Positions 54,454 to 63,978 of a DNA stretch of 64,000 nucleotides are shown here, one piece after another. The notes beneath the pieces were generated by a model. That model was not told the DNA's origin. It did no database searches and saw only the letters and a program-made list of their open reading frames with translations. The translations under genes were made by a program, and so were the position numbers. This stretch comes from Janibacter terrae NBRC 107853 (GTDB lineage Bacteria; Actinomycetota; Actinomycetes; Actinomycetales; Dermatophilaceae), in NCBI RefSeq assembly GCF_001591405.1, contig NZ_BCUV01000006.1, positions 828,835-892,834 of the forward strand, given 5' to 3'. The first letter of the stretch is position 1; every line of letters begins with the position of its first letter.

Positions 54454-57419
54454 GCGCTCACCCCGATGAGTTGGTCGTACAGCGCCGCGTACCGGTGCGT
54501 CAGGGCGGTCCAGGTCCGGGTCTCGGCGAAGGCCCGACCGCGCAGGCCCAGCTCCATCCGGAGGGTCTCGTCGGTCGCCAGCCGGACCAGGGCGCGCGCC
54601 AGGTCATCGGGGTCGTCGGGGCGGACGAGGAGCCCGCTGCCCGGTGTCTGGACGATCTCCGCCAGTGCCGGCAGGTCGCTCGCCACGACCGGGCGACCGA
54701 CCGCCATGGCCTCGATCGGCTTGAGCGGCGTCACGGTGCGCGCGACGTCGACGTCGCGCCGGGGCACCGTGAAGACGTCCAGGGCTTGGTGCCACAACCG
54801 GGCCGTGCCCCGCGAGACCCGCCCGGGGAGGAGGACGTGCTCGGTGAGGCCCAGCCGCTGGACCTGGTCGACCAGTGGCGGGCGGGCAACACCGTCACCC
54901 ACGATCGCCCCACGCACGTCGACGCCGGCGTCGCGGGCGAGGGCGATCGCGTCGACGAGGGTCGAGAGGCCCTCGTAGCCGACGATCGAGGACACGGTGC
55001 CCACCCACACGCCGTCCTCCGGGAGGTCCAGACGACGTCGGGCCTGCTGCGCGGGCGGCGCGTCAGCCAGCAGCGTGGCATCGACCGCGTTGGGGACGAT
55101 CGTGATCCGCTCAGCGGGGACCCCGCGGGTGACGAGGTCGTCGCGCAGCGCCTCGGACAACGTCACCACCGCGTCGGCCGCGCAGGCCATCTCGATCTCG
55201 CGCGCTCGCCACAGCCGGTAGCGCTCGCTCGTGAGGGCCTGAGCCTCGGCGACACCGGGGCGTGAGGTCGCCCAGGTCTTCTCGAGCTGGCCGCGCACCT
55301 CGTAGACCCACGGGACCCCCAACGACGAGGCGGCCGCCTGCGCCACGAGGGCATTGGGGTAGTGCGTCGTCGCGTGCAGCACCTCGGTGCGCGAGCGCAC
55401 CCCGAGGTCGACGACTGCACTCGACCACAGCTCGAGCCGGGCCTCGACAGTCTCCGGGAGCCTCGGGGCGAGCACGCGGTGGTAGGGCACCCCGTCGACG
55501 AAGTCGGTCCTCGCCGCGGTCGGCACTCCCACCGTCACCGGGTACCCCGGGCGGGTTATCGCGCGCGACGCAATGCCCGCGGCGATCTGCGCCTGGAGGA
55601 TCGCGTGGCTGCGCAGTGCGTAGCCGGACGTGGTGTGCGGCAGGGAGTTGGTGAGCAGGTGCGTGACGCTGCGGCGACGAGCTCGACTTCCCGGCCGACG
55701 CGTCGGAGGCACGGCCAGCCGATGGCCCGGCGTGAGCAGGCGCTGCTCTGAGCGCAAGCGGTCGGCCTGACGACGGTCGGCCCCACGGGTGCTCGTCGAC
55801 AGCGCGGCGATGGCTGCCGAGATCTCGCCGTCGGCCCACAGGGCACGCGAGCGCAGCCTCCCTTCGTCGGTCGTCGTGCCCGACAACAGCAGCTCGAGCT
55901 CGTCCCGCAGGCGGGAGGCGCCGGCACGGTCGAGCAGCGCGCGGGCACGCTCGGGGCGGTCTGCGAGGACGTGGCCCAGGGCCGCAGTCACCGGCGATGC
56001 CTCGAGCCGGGCGAGCGACCCCGCCACCTGGTCGCGCGCCGGACCCGGCAGGCGACGCATCACGAGCACGCCGAAGGAGACGGGGTCGTCACCGAGGTGC
56101 TCGACGGCGGTCGTCGCGAGGAGCGAGATGTTGTCCGCGAGCCCGACGAGCCGCTGCCCGGCGCTGACCCCTCGTTCACCGACGGCGACGTGCAGCTCGC
56201 CGAGCAACCCGAGGTACTGCTCCCCCGTGATCGGCCGCCGCGCGTGCACGTCCACCCAGGCCTTGGCTCGGGGCGAGGGCATCGGCGGCTGGGGGGCGCG
56301 GGCCAGCCTGACCCACAGGTCGGCGAGGGCCTGCGCGTCACCGGCGGGGACGACATCGCCGGCGCCGGCATCACCGACGACGTCGGCGGCCTCGCCCGTG
56401 ACGCTTGCGCTGATGTGCAGCCCGGCGTCCATGAGCTCGTAGACCTTGGACGGGATCGTCAGCTCCAGCCCCGGCCACGGGCGCAGCATGACGAGAGCGG
56501 TGTCTGCCCAGGCGTAGTGCTGCGGTACCTCGGTGCGGGGGACGATGCCGAGGAGCTGGACGTCGACGCCTGCCTCGGCCGCCGCTGCCTGGACGAGCGC
56601 GCGACCCGCTCCGCCGCCCACGACCCGTAGTCGTACGGTGACACCGGCGAGAGCCGCCAGCCGCGCTGCCTCGACGGCCGTCTCCAGACCCTGCGCGCGG
56701 CCGACGGTGCCGACGTAGACGACGCGCAGCTCCCCCTCCGGCGCCCGGGTCGGTAGCTCGAGCGTGGTCTCGAAGGGGTGCGCGGCGTTGCGGACGACCC
56801 GCACGTGGCGGAAGCGACGCTCGCGCAACCGCTCGGCGAAGGAGTGGGTCGTCGTCACGACGACCGACGCGCGGCGCTGGAGCACGCTCGTCCCCACCGC
56901 GGCCACCCGCGCGAGCGCCCGCTTCAGGTGCTGGCGGCCCGTCACCTTCTCCCCCTCCCAGCGGTCGATGACGGCCAGCAGGTCGGGCCACGCGTCGCGC
57001 ATCTCCAGCACGAGCGGCCGACGCATCAGACGCGAGACGATGACCCCGGAGATGAGCGAAGGGAGTGCCGGCACCGTCGTGATGACCACGTCCGGTCGCT
57101 CGTTGCCGGCGAACCGACGGGCGAGCCAGGCCGAGTGGGCGGCGCCGACGACCTGGTCAGCGAGCAGGGACCACACCGAGCCCTTCGTCGGGCGGTATGC
57201 CGCCCGGTGGACGACCTCACCATGGGCACCGGAGTGCACCGCTCCCACGACGAGCGCGGCCACCTCGGGCCACACCTTGCCATTCGGGTAGTGGGGCACG
57301 GGCGTGATGACGGCGACCTCGTGGCCGTTGGCCGTGAACCACTCGACCAGGCCGTCCCACCGCTGCTGCGGGGCGCCCATCTCGGGCGGGTAGTGATGGG
57401 TCAACAAGAGGACGCGCAC
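54450..57419 (-). CDS. Tandem two-module GT4 glycosyltransferase
   Basis: A 989-residue protein with two GT4 modules. The first (about 1-400) begins VRVLLLTHHYPPEMGAPQQR, with VLEMRDAWPDLL and the donor-site region LRPWPGLELTIPSKVYELMDAG. An Ala/Arg-rich helical spacer (about 420-590) follows. The second module (about 600-985) has TNSLPHTTSGYALRSHAI, WVYEVRGQLEKTW, ITIVPNAVDATLL and VTPLKPIEAMAVGRPVVASD. It is related to the first GT4 module of the protein at 45172. The start is GTG 57419, just after a G-rich site; the frame is open 57 codons further upstream without support. First gene of the exporter operon. Confidence 0.86.
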   Translation of the reverse strand: MRVLLLTHHYPPEMGAPQQRWDGLVEWFTANGHEVAVITPVPHYPNGKVWPEVAALVVGAVHSGAHGEVVHRAAYRPTKGSVWSLLADQVVGAAHSAWLARRFAGNERPDVVITTVPALPSLISGVIVSRLMRRPLVLEMRDAWPDLLAVIDRWEGEKVTGRQHLKRALARVAAVGTSVLQRRASVVVTTTHSFAERLRERRFRHVRVVRNAAHPFETTLELPTRAPEGELRVVYVGTVGRAQGLETAVEAARLAALAGVTVRLRVVGGGAGRALVQAAAAEAGVDVQLLGIVPRTEVPQHYAWADTALVMLRPWPGLELTIPSKVYELMDAGLHISASVTGEAADVVGDAGAGDVVPAGDAQALADLWVRLARAPQPPMPSPRAKAWVDVHARRPITGEQYLGLLGELHVAVGERGVSAGQRLVGLADNISLLATTAVEHLGDDPVSFGVLVMRRLPGPARDQVAGSLARLEASPVTAALGHVLADRPERARALLDRAGASRLRDELELLLSGTTTDEGRLRSRALWADGEISAAIAALSTSTRGADRRQADRLRSEQRLLTPGHRLAVPPTRRPGSRARRRSVTHLLTNSLPHTTSGYALRSHAILQAQIAAGIASRAITRPGYPVTVGVPTAARTDFVDGVPYHRVLAPRLPETVEARLELWSSAVVDLGVRSRTEVLHATTHYPNALVAQAAASSLGVPWVYEVRGQLEKTWATSRPGVAEAQALTSERYRLWRAREIEMACAADAVVTLSEALRDDLVTRGVPAERITIVPNAVDATLLADAPPAQQARRRLDLPEDGVWVGTVSSIVGYEGLSTLVDAIALARDAGVDVRGAIVGDGVARPPLVDQVQRLGLTEHVLLPGRVSRGTARLWHQALDVFTVPRRDVDVARTVTPLKPIEAMAVGRPVVASDLPALAEIVQTPGSGLLVRPDDPDDLARALVRLATDETLRMELGLRGRAFAETRTWTALTHRYAALYDQLIGVSA

Positions 57420-57571
57420 ACAACCCCCCCGAATGTCATGCGCAGCATTCTGCCTGACGCGCTGACGTTCCTCTCGCTCGGTCGGCCCCGCCATCCAACA
57501 CCTGAACACCAGTTTGGGCATCCATAACCAGACGTTATGCTCCGGGGGTCCGTCCGAAGAGAGGTTCCCTC

Positions 57572-58486
57572 GTGCCCACTGCTGCCCCACAGGCTGCCCT
57601 GACGCACCTCGACGTCCTCGAGTCCGAGTCGATCCACATCATCCGTGAGGTCGCCGCGGAGTTCGAGCGCCCCGTCCTGATGTTCTCCGGCGGCAAGGAC
57701 TCGATCGTCATGCTCCGGCTGGCGGAGCGGGCCTTCGCGCCCGCCAAGATCCCCTTCGGCCTGCTCCAGGTCGACACCGGGTTCGACTTCCCCGAGGTCC
57801 TCGCCACCCGCGACCGCTGGGTCGACCGGCTCGGCATCGAGCTGCACGTCGCGTCCGTCGAGCAGGCGATCGCCGACGGCATCGTCATCGACGACGGCAA
57901 GACCTCGCGCAACCGGCTGCAGATCGGGACGCTGCTCAACGCCATCGAGGAGCGCGGGTACACCGCAGCCTTCGGCGGCGGACGCCGTGACGAGGAAAAG
58001 GCGCGCGCCAAGGAGCGCATCTACTCCCACCGCGACGACTTCGGCCAGTGGGATCCCAAGAACCAGCGCCCGGAGCTCTGGTCCCTCTACAACGGGCGCA
58101 TCCACGAGGGCGAGCACATGCGGGTCTTCCCACTCTCCAACTGGACCGAGCTCGACATCTGGCAGTACATCGGCCGCGAGCAGCTCGACATCCCCGAGAT
58201 CTACTACTCGCACCAGCGACGCGTCTTCGAGCGCGACGGGATGCTGCTCACGGAGAGCGAGCACAACCCCCTTCGTCCCGGCGAAGAGGCGCAGGAGCGC
58301 ACCGTGCGCTTCCGCACCGTCGGTGACCTGACGCTGACCGGCTGTGTCGAGTCCGCAGCCGGCACCGTCGAGGAGATCATCGACGAGATCTCCATCGCCC
58401 GCCTCACCGAGCGCGGCGCGACCCGTGGCGACGACCGGTTCAGCGAGGCCGCCATGGAGGACCGCAAGAAGGAGGGGTACTTCTGA
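57572..58486 (+). CDS. cysD: Sulfate adenylyltransferase subunit 2
   Basis: Small catalytic subunit of ATP sulfurylase; forms APS from sulfate and ATP with CysN. The 304 residues are the normal length. The PP-loop is LMFSGGKDSIVMLRLAERAF, followed by LLQVDTGFDFPE, GGRRDEEKARAKER and WTELDIWQYIGRE. GTG 57572 is preceded by GAGAGG at about 7-base spacing. The stop overlaps the cysN start (TGATG). It is divergent from the polysaccharide operon. Confidence 0.96.
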   Translation: MPTAAPQAALTHLDVLESESIHIIREVAAEFERPVLMFSGGKDSIVMLRLAERAFAPAKIPFGLLQVDTGFDFPEVLATRDRWVDRLGIELHVASVEQAIADGIVIDDGKTSRNRLQIGTLLNAIEERGYTAAFGGGRRDEEKARAKERIYSHRDDFGQWDPKNQRPELWSLYNGRIHEGEHMRVFPLSNWTELDIWQYIGREQLDIPEIYYSHQRRVFERDGMLLTESEHNPLRPGEEAQERTVRFRTVGDLTLTGCVESAAGTVEEIIDEISIARLTERGATRGDDRFSEAAMEDRKKEGYF

Positions 58487-59868
58487 TGAGTATTGATGTG
58501 GAGAACGTGACCGACCCTTCGAGGCTCGTCGCTGGCGCTCCTCGCACCTCAGGGAGCGTGGAGGGGGACTCAGGGAGCGTGACGGGGACCGACCTGGACC
58601 TGGGGCTGCTGCGCGTGGCGACCGCGGGGTCCGTGGACGACGGCAAGTCGACGCTCATCGGGCGCCTGCTGCTCGACAGCAAGGCGATCTTCGAGGACCA
58701 GCTCGAGGCCGTCGAGGCGACGAGCAAGGCCAAGGGCCACGACCACACCGACCTCGCGCTGCTGACCGACGGCCTCCGCAGCGAGCGGGAGCAGGGCATC
58801 ACCATCGATGTCGCCTACCGCTACTTCGCCACCCCGCGGCGCAAGTTCATCCTCGCCGACACCCCGGGGCACGCGCAGTACACGCGCAACATGGTCACCG
58901 GCGCCTCGACCGCCGACCTCGGGCTCGTCCTCGTCGACGCCCGCCACGGCCTGACCGAGCAGTCCCGCCGGCACACCGTCCTGCTGTCCCTGCTCCAGGT
59001 CCCCCACATCACCCTCGTGGTCAACAAGATGGACCTCGTCGGCTACGACGAGTCCGTCTACACGCGCATCCGTGACGAGTTCCTCGCCTTCACCGAGCAG
59101 CTGCAGGTGCCCGCGGTCGCGACCTTCCCCATCTCGGCCCTCGTCGGCGACAACGTCGTCGAGACGAGCGACGCGATGCCCTGGTACTCGGGTACGAGCC
59201 TGCTCGAGCACCTCGAGACGGCGGAGAGTGCCGACCTCTTCGAGACGAAGGGGGACCGCTTCCCCGTCCAGTACGTCATCCGGCCGCAGCAGGGCGAGCA
59301 CCGCGACTACCGCGGCTACGCCGGCCGCGTCGAGGCGGGCACCTTCCACGTGGGCCAGGAGGTCGTCGTCCTGCCGAGCGGCGTCCGCACGACGATCGCC
59401 GGCATCGACACCCTCGACGCCACGCACGAGCAGGCCGTCACCGGCCAGTCCGTCACCCTGCGCCTCGGTGACGACGTCGACGTCTCGCGCGGCGACCTCA
59501 TCGCCGACGCCGAGCACGCCCCCGAGGTGACCCGCGAGATCACCGCGACGGTCTGCTGGATGACGACCGGCACGCTCCACAGCCGGCAGAAGCTGCTGCT
59601 CAAGCACACGACCCGCACGGTCAAGGCCATCGTCGATGGCCTCGGGGCGCGCCTGGACGTCAACACCCTCGAGCGCGACGGCGAGGCCAGCGAGCTGGGG
59701 CTCAACGAGGTCGGGACCGTCTCCCTTCGCCTGTCACAGCCGCTCGCGGTCGACGCCTACGCGACCCACCGGGCGACGGGGTCCTTCATCCTCATCGACC
59801 CGGCCACGGGCAACACCGTGGGCGCCGGGATGATCTCGGGCACGCACGGGGTCGAGTACTCGATCTGA
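58486..59868 (+). CDS. cysN: Sulfate adenylyltransferase subunit 1 (GTPase)
   Basis: GTP-driven subunit of ATP sulfurylase, 460 residues, without a fused CysC APS kinase domain. The GTPase G1 motif is ATAGSVDDGKSTLIGRLL, G3 is ADTPGHAQYTRN and G4 is VNKMDLVGY. Beta-barrel domains follow to HGVEYSI. Residues about 10-34 (DPSRLVAGAPRTSGS, then VEGDSGS) precede the conserved start of the fold and are encoded by a REP-like repeat that has entered the reading frame. The enzyme should tolerate it because it lies N-terminal to the G domain. Confidence 0.95.
   Translation: MSIDVENVTDPSRLVAGAPRTSGSVEGDSGSVTGTDLDLGLLRVATAGSVDDGKSTLIGRLLLDSKAIFEDQLEAVEATSKAKGHDHTDLALLTDGLRSEREQGITIDVAYRYFATPRRKFILADTPGHAQYTRNMVTGASTADLGLVLVDARHGLTEQSRRHTVLLSLLQVPHITLVVNKMDLVGYDESVYTRIRDEFLAFTEQLQVPAVATFPISALVGDNVVETSDAMPWYSGTSLLEHLETAESADLFETKGDRFPVQYVIRPQQGEHRDYRGYAGRVEAGTFHVGQEVVVLPSGVRTTIAGIDTLDATHEQAVTGQSVTLRLGDDVDVSRGDLIADAEHAPEVTREITATVCWMTTGTLHSRQKLLLKHTTRTVKAIVDGLGARLDVNTLERDGEASELGLNEVGTVSLRLSQPLAVDAYATHRATGSFILIDPATGNTVGAGMISGTHGVEYSI
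58515..58583. repeat. REP-like palindrome, family C, inside the cysN coding sequence
   Basis: The sequence CCCTTCGAGGCTCGTCGCTG, GCGCTCCTCGCACC, TCAGGGAGCG keeps the termini of families A and B (CCTTCGAG and CTCAGGGAGCG) with a different centre. A second half end, ACTCAGGGAGCG, follows at 58568-58579. It is read in frame as part of CysN. Confidence 0.8.
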
Positions 59869-59887
59869 GCGTCAGCCCGGCCTTGAC

Positions 59888-59909
59888 TGTTCTGATCATG
59901 TTCAGAACA
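59888..59909. promoter_or_regulatory. Operator-like palindrome before the toxin-antitoxin pair
   Basis: The sequence TGTTCTGA-tcatgt-TCAGAACA has perfect 8-bp arms and stands nine bases before the first antitoxin ATG. TTGACT, a plausible -35 box, overlaps its left edge (59884-59889). The position fits autorepression by the antitoxin. Confidence 0.7.
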
Positions 59910-59917
59910 ATGGGGGG

Positions 59918-60394
59918 ATGGCTGTCATGACCACGTATCGCGCCTCCGACCTCTCTCGCGACAGCGCCAAGGTCTTCCGGTCGGCGGAAGAGTCACCCGT
60001 CGAGGTGACCCGCCGCGACGGCGAGTCCTTGGTGCTCACCCGCAAGAGTGAGTACGACGAGCACTTCGCCGCGCTGGCTGTCGCTGCCGACCTCGTCGCG
60101 GTGTCCCTCGCACCCGGCGACTCTCCCCTCGAGGATCGGCTGCTGGAGCGCTTCCCTTGGCTGCGCTTCCTCAGCGCTCGCGACCGGACGTCCTTCACCA
60201 CCGACATCATCGACACCGCCCGCGGGTGCGCGGCGATCCACGACTTCGGGCCCTTCCTCGTCGAGCTCCACGAGTGGCAGGCGACAGCGGCTGCCGTGGC
60301 TGCGGGGTACACGTCCCCTGATGACCTGGAGTGGCTGGACGAGCCGATGGTGGTACCCGACCCGCGCATCGCCCCGGCTCCCGTCGAGGCGTGA
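59918..60394 (+). CDS. Phd/YefM-like antitoxin with C-terminal extension
   Basis: A 158-residue protein. The first 50 residues (YRASDLSRDSAKVFRSAEESPVEVTRRDGESLVLTRK, in parts) match the Phd/YefM DNA-binding fold, which normally stands in proteins of 75-90 residues. The extra helical C-terminal region (LLERFPWLRFLSARDR, LVELHEWQATAAAVAAGY) may neutralise the toxin or form a longer linker. The start is ATG 59918, or ATG 59927 closer to the conserved fold. The stop overlaps the toxin start (TGATG). An operator-like palindrome precedes it. Confidence 0.82.
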   Translation: MAVMTTYRASDLSRDSAKVFRSAEESPVEVTRRDGESLVLTRKSEYDEHFAALAVAADLVAVSLAPGDSPLEDRLLERFPWLRFLSARDRTSFTTDIIDTARGCAAIHDFGPFLVELHEWQATAAAVAAGYTSPDDLEWLDEPMVVPDPRIAPAPVEA

Positions 60395-60729
60395 TGGCCA
60401 GGCGGTCACGGGCACCGCGGCCGACGAGGTCCACGGAGTACACACTCATCTTTGGCACCCGCCAGGCCGAGCGGGGCTGGCGGGACCTGGTCGCAACCCA
60501 GCGCAATGCCGTGGTCGAGACGTGGGAGTTCCTCACCCGGACGCCTCAGGAGCGGGTCCCGCGCAACCACCGCCTCAAAGGCGAGCTGTCCACCGTCACC
60601 CACGACGGACGTACCCACGAGCAGTGGCAGCACGAGCTGACCAACGGCGCACGCATCTGGTTCTACGTCGACGAGTCGACCGTGGTGCTCGTCGAGGTGC
60701 ACACCCGGCACCCCAACCAGACGAAGTAG
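60394..60729 (+). CDS. RelE/ParE-superfamily-like toxin
   Basis: A 111-residue basic protein, translationally coupled to the antitoxin. After a basic N-terminus come YTLIFGTRQAERGWRDLVAT, then PRNHRLKGELSTV and WQHELTNGARIWFYVDESTVVLVEVHTRHP. This helix-then-sheet order with a terminal V-L-V-E-V-H-T-R-H-P strand is typical of RelE/YoeB-like toxins, which cleave mRNA at the ribosome. The exact subfamily is uncertain. The gene converges on the malic enzyme gene. Confidence 0.8.
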   Translation: MARRSRAPRPTRSTEYTLIFGTRQAERGWRDLVATQRNAVVETWEFLTRTPQERVPRNHRLKGELSTVTHDGRTHEQWQHELTNGARIWFYVDESTVVLVEVHTRHPNQTK

Positions 60730-60764
60730 CCCGCCCGGCGCCCGGCCACGACGAGCGGGAGGCG

Positions 60765-61925
60765 TCAGCCCGCGTGGGCCGCCACCGCAGCGGCGACGGC
60801 CTCGGCCACGCCCTCCTGGAAGACGGGCGGGACGATGCAGTCGGCCGTGGGCTCCTCGACGAGGTCGGCGATGGCGCGCGCGGCGGCGAGCTTCATCTCC
60901 TCGCTGATCTGCACCCCACCGGCGTCGAGCGCCCCGCGGAAGATGCCGGGGAAGGCCAGGACGTTGTTGATCTGGTTGGGGAAGTCGCTGCGGCCGGTCG
61001 CGACGATCGACGCGTACTTGTGCGCGATGTCGGGGTGCACCTCGGGCGTGGGGTTGGCCAGCGCGAAGATCATCGGCCCCTTCGCCATCGTCGCGATCTG
61101 CTCCTCCGGCACGGTGCCGCCCGAGACGCCGATGTAGACGTCGGCGCCCTTGAGCGCGTCGCCCATCGAGCCGGTCCGGCCCGAGACATTGGTCGTGGCG
61201 GCCAGCATCTCCTTGTGCGCGACGAGGTCGTTGCGGTGCTTGCCGATGATGCCGCGCGAGTCGCAGACGACGATGTCGACGACGCCGGCGAGCTGCAGCA
61301 GCTGTGTCACGGCGACACCGGCCGCGCCGGCACCGCCGACGACGACCTTGAGCGAGCTGATGGTGCGGTCGACGACGCGGCAGGCGTTGATCAGCCCGGC
61401 GAGCACGACGATCGCCGTGCCGTGCTGGTCGTCGTGGAAGACGGGGATGTCCAGGCGCTCGCGCAGCCGGCGCTCGAGGTCGAAGCAGCGCGGGGCCGAG
61501 ATGTCCTCGAGGTTGATCCCGCCGAAGCTCGGCGCCATCCGGGCGATCGCGTCGACGAGCTCGTCGATCGAGCCGGACTCGAGGCACACCGGGATCGCGT
61601 CGACGCCGGCGAAGTGCTTGAAGAGCACCGCCTTGCCCTCCATGACCGGCATCGCCGCGAGCGGCCCGATGTCCCCCAGGCCGAGCACCGCGGTGCCGTC
61701 GGTGATGACGGCGACCGTGTTGTTGCGGGCGGTGTAGGTGCGCGAGAGCGACGGGTCCTGCTCGATGGCCAGGCACACGTCGGCGACGCCCGGGGTGTAG
61801 AGCAGGGACAGGTCGTCCTGGTCGCGCAGCGGCTTCGTGGCCCGTACCTCGACCTTGCCGCCCTCGTGGGCGACGAACTGCGGGGCAGTCAGGTCGTAGG
61901 TGGTGGTGGGCTCGGGCGCAGACAC
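60765..61925 (-). CDS. NAD(P)-dependent malic enzyme
   Basis: Oxidative decarboxylation of malate to pyruvate, linking the TCA cycle and gluconeogenesis. The 386 residues fit the short bacterial class. Visible motifs are LLYTPGVADVCLAIEQD, AVITDGTAVLGLGDIGP, GKAVLFKHFAGVDAIPVCL, DIPVFHDDQHGTAIV with the metal and catalytic residues, and the Rossmann segment VVVGGAGAAGVAVTQLL. The start is GTG 61925; the frame is open far upstream into non-conserved sequence that also overlaps the divergent protease gene. Confidence 0.94.
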   Translation of the reverse strand: MSAPEPTTTYDLTAPQFVAHEGGKVEVRATKPLRDQDDLSLLYTPGVADVCLAIEQDPSLSRTYTARNNTVAVITDGTAVLGLGDIGPLAAMPVMEGKAVLFKHFAGVDAIPVCLESGSIDELVDAIARMAPSFGGINLEDISAPRCFDLERRLRERLDIPVFHDDQHGTAIVVLAGLINACRVVDRTISSLKVVVGGAGAAGVAVTQLLQLAGVVDIVVCDSRGIIGKHRNDLVAHKEMLAATTNVSGRTGSMGDALKGADVYIGVSGGTVPEEQIATMAKGPMIFALANPTPEVHPDIAHKYASIVATGRSDFPNQINNVLAFPGIFRGALDAGGVQISEEMKLAAARAIADLVEEPTADCIVPPVFQEGVAEAVAAAVAAHAG

Positions 61926-62082
61926 GGCAGACAGACCTCGGATGAATCGATACCAGACACAGGAGACGGAGCGCCCTGGGCGACCTGGTGGGTCGCAGCG
62001 GGCGGCTGGTGAGCCGCGCCCATCCTCGCACATCCAGCCACTACGCTCGGCGAACCACCCCCCTTCGCCACCGGAGTCGTCC

Positions 62083-63978
62083 ATGCGCTCGCGCACCCTG
62101 CTCGCCGCCCTGCTCACCGCAGCCCTGAGCGGCACCGCGCTCACCGCCCAGGCGCAACCGACGACCTCTCCCGACCCGCAGGTCCGTGTCACGGGCACGC
62201 TCGTGCGCACCGCGGTCGAGGACGCAGGTGGCCGGCAGCACTTCGGCGTGCTGAGCGAGGACCGGGTCGTCCCCGTCGACGGCGCCGGGCTGGAGCACAC
62301 CGCGCCCGGCTCCCGGGTGAGCATCGACGTCGCCGTCCCGCGGGCCGTCCTGCGCCGCTCCTCCCCCACCGCGCCCACGGCGACGCTGCGTGCCGCGAGC
62401 CGGGACACCGCCCTCGCCCCCGGCGGTGACCCCCTGCCCGTCACCGAGGTCCTCTCCGCCGAGGCCGCACCGCAGGCCGCGACGAGCACCCGCAAGATCA
62501 CCTACGTCGAGGTCACGCCGAAGGGAGTGACCCGCGACCCGGTCACCAGTGCCGTCGCGACGCGGCAGGTCTCGGCCGCGGACGCGTACTGGAGCGACCA
62601 GTCCGGTGGTCGGATCCGCATGGGCGCGCCGACGATGAAGCCCCACTACACCTCCATCTACACGTGCAGCGACGACCCGATGGCGCGCTTCGACGAGGCG
62701 CTCGTCGAGACCGGTTGGCGGGTCGAGGACAACTCGAGCCTCGTGCTCGCGCTGCCGCGCTCCACCGAGCGCACCTGCGGCTACGGCCTCGGGACCCTCG
62801 GCGAAACCACCTCGGCGCCAGGCCTCCTGCACGTCGCCGACACCAAGTACCCCGTCCTCGCCCACGAGCTCGGGCACAACATCTCGCTCGACCACGCCAA
62901 CTCGCTCGTGTGCTCCAGCCGCAGCGACACGCGCAACCTCAGCGACGGCTCGTGGGACAGCGGCTGCCGCGAGGCTGCCTACGGCGACTCGCTGGACGTC
63001 ATGGGCGTCTCCGGCTCGACCGCGCCGATGCTCTCCTCTCCCCAGGCCCTCGCCAAGGGCCTCATGCCCTCCTCCGCCGCGACGGCCGTCGGCCCCGGGA
63101 CCACCCGCGTCACGCTCCGCCCGGTCTCCGGCATGGCCGGCACCCGCGCCGCCGTGGTCACCAACCGCGGCTCCGGCGTGAAGTACTGGGTCGAGCTGCG
63201 CGCCGCCACCGGCCGCGACGCGACCAACCCGCTCGGCCAGACCACCGGCGTGCGCGTGCTGCGGCTGAACTCCAAGGAGCGCACCAGCGTGCTCCTCGAT
63301 CCCACCCCCACCGGCACCCGCGACAACTCCATGTCGCTCGCCGCCGGCCGCACCCTCACCAGCTACGACGGCACGATCGCGATCACGACGGAGTCGGTCT
63401 CCTCCACCCAGGCCGTCGTGCGGATCGCCAACACCTCGACGCCCAAGTCCTTCGCGCTCGTCGCCGGGCCCCGCATCACCGGGACGAAGGGGGTCGGCCG
63501 CACCCTGACCGCCACGAACGGGTCGTGGTCGCCGACCCCGTCGTCGTACGGCTACCGGTGGCGGCGCAACGGCGTCGCGATCAGCGGCGCGACCGGGCGC
63601 ACCTACACCCCGACCCGCTGGGACGCCGGCCGCTACCTGACCGTCACGGTCACCGCCCGTCGCACCGGCTACACCTCGAAGTCCTCGGTCTCCCCCCGCG
63701 TGGGGATCCCGATCCACGCCACCCAGCGCCCGTACCTGGTCGGCACCCCTCGGGCCTGGTCCCGCCTCACCGTCTACGTCGGGTCGTGGACGCCGAAGCC
63801 GACCTCGTACGCCTACCGCTGGTACCGCGACGGCCGCGTCATCAGCGGCGCGACCGCCAAGACCTACACGGTCCGCTCGATCGACCGCGGCCACCGCATC
63901 CAGGCCAAGGTCATCGCCCGCCGCACCGGCTACTCCACCGGGATGCAGCTGACCTACAGCACGACCATCCGCTCCTGA
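62083..63978 (+). CDS. Secreted gametolysin-like (M11-type) zinc metalloprotease with Ig-like repeats
   Basis: A 631-residue exported protease. The signal peptide MRSRTLLAALLTAALSGTALTAQAQ ends near residue 25. A propeptide-like region (about 30-140) leads to a catalytic domain with the extended zinc site HELGHNISLDH (HExxHxxxxxH) near residue 265 and a following DVMG for the Met-turn. Two C-terminal repeats of about 85 residues (from about 465) each hold GTxR/GTKG, a NGSW or VGSW strand, YRWRRNG or YRWYRDG, and RRTGY, the Ig-like repeat of many actinobacterial secreted proteins. The start is ATG 62083; the upstream open frame overlaps the malic enzyme gene. Confidence 0.87.
   Translation: MRSRTLLAALLTAALSGTALTAQAQPTTSPDPQVRVTGTLVRTAVEDAGGRQHFGVLSEDRVVPVDGAGLEHTAPGSRVSIDVAVPRAVLRRSSPTAPTATLRAASRDTALAPGGDPLPVTEVLSAEAAPQAATSTRKITYVEVTPKGVTRDPVTSAVATRQVSAADAYWSDQSGGRIRMGAPTMKPHYTSIYTCSDDPMARFDEALVETGWRVEDNSSLVLALPRSTERTCGYGLGTLGETTSAPGLLHVADTKYPVLAHELGHNISLDHANSLVCSSRSDTRNLSDGSWDSGCREAAYGDSLDVMGVSGSTAPMLSSPQALAKGLMPSSAATAVGPGTTRVTLRPVSGMAGTRAAVVTNRGSGVKYWVELRAATGRDATNPLGQTTGVRVLRLNSKERTSVLLDPTPTGTRDNSMSLAAGRTLTSYDGTIAITTESVSSTQAVVRIANTSTPKSFALVAGPRITGTKGVGRTLTATNGSWSPTPSSYGYRWRRNGVAISGATGRTYTPTRWDAGRYLTVTVTARRTGYTSKSSVSPRVGIPIHATQRPYLVGTPRAWSRLTVYVGSWTPKPTSYAYRWYRDGRVISGATAKTYTVRSIDRGHRIQAKVIARRTGYSTGMQLTYSTTIRS

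Noticed and set aside
57420..57571. Riboswitch or other leader element before cysD
   Set aside because: The 150-bp gap shows no conserved SAM-type core or strong terminator-antiterminator pair that I can recognise.
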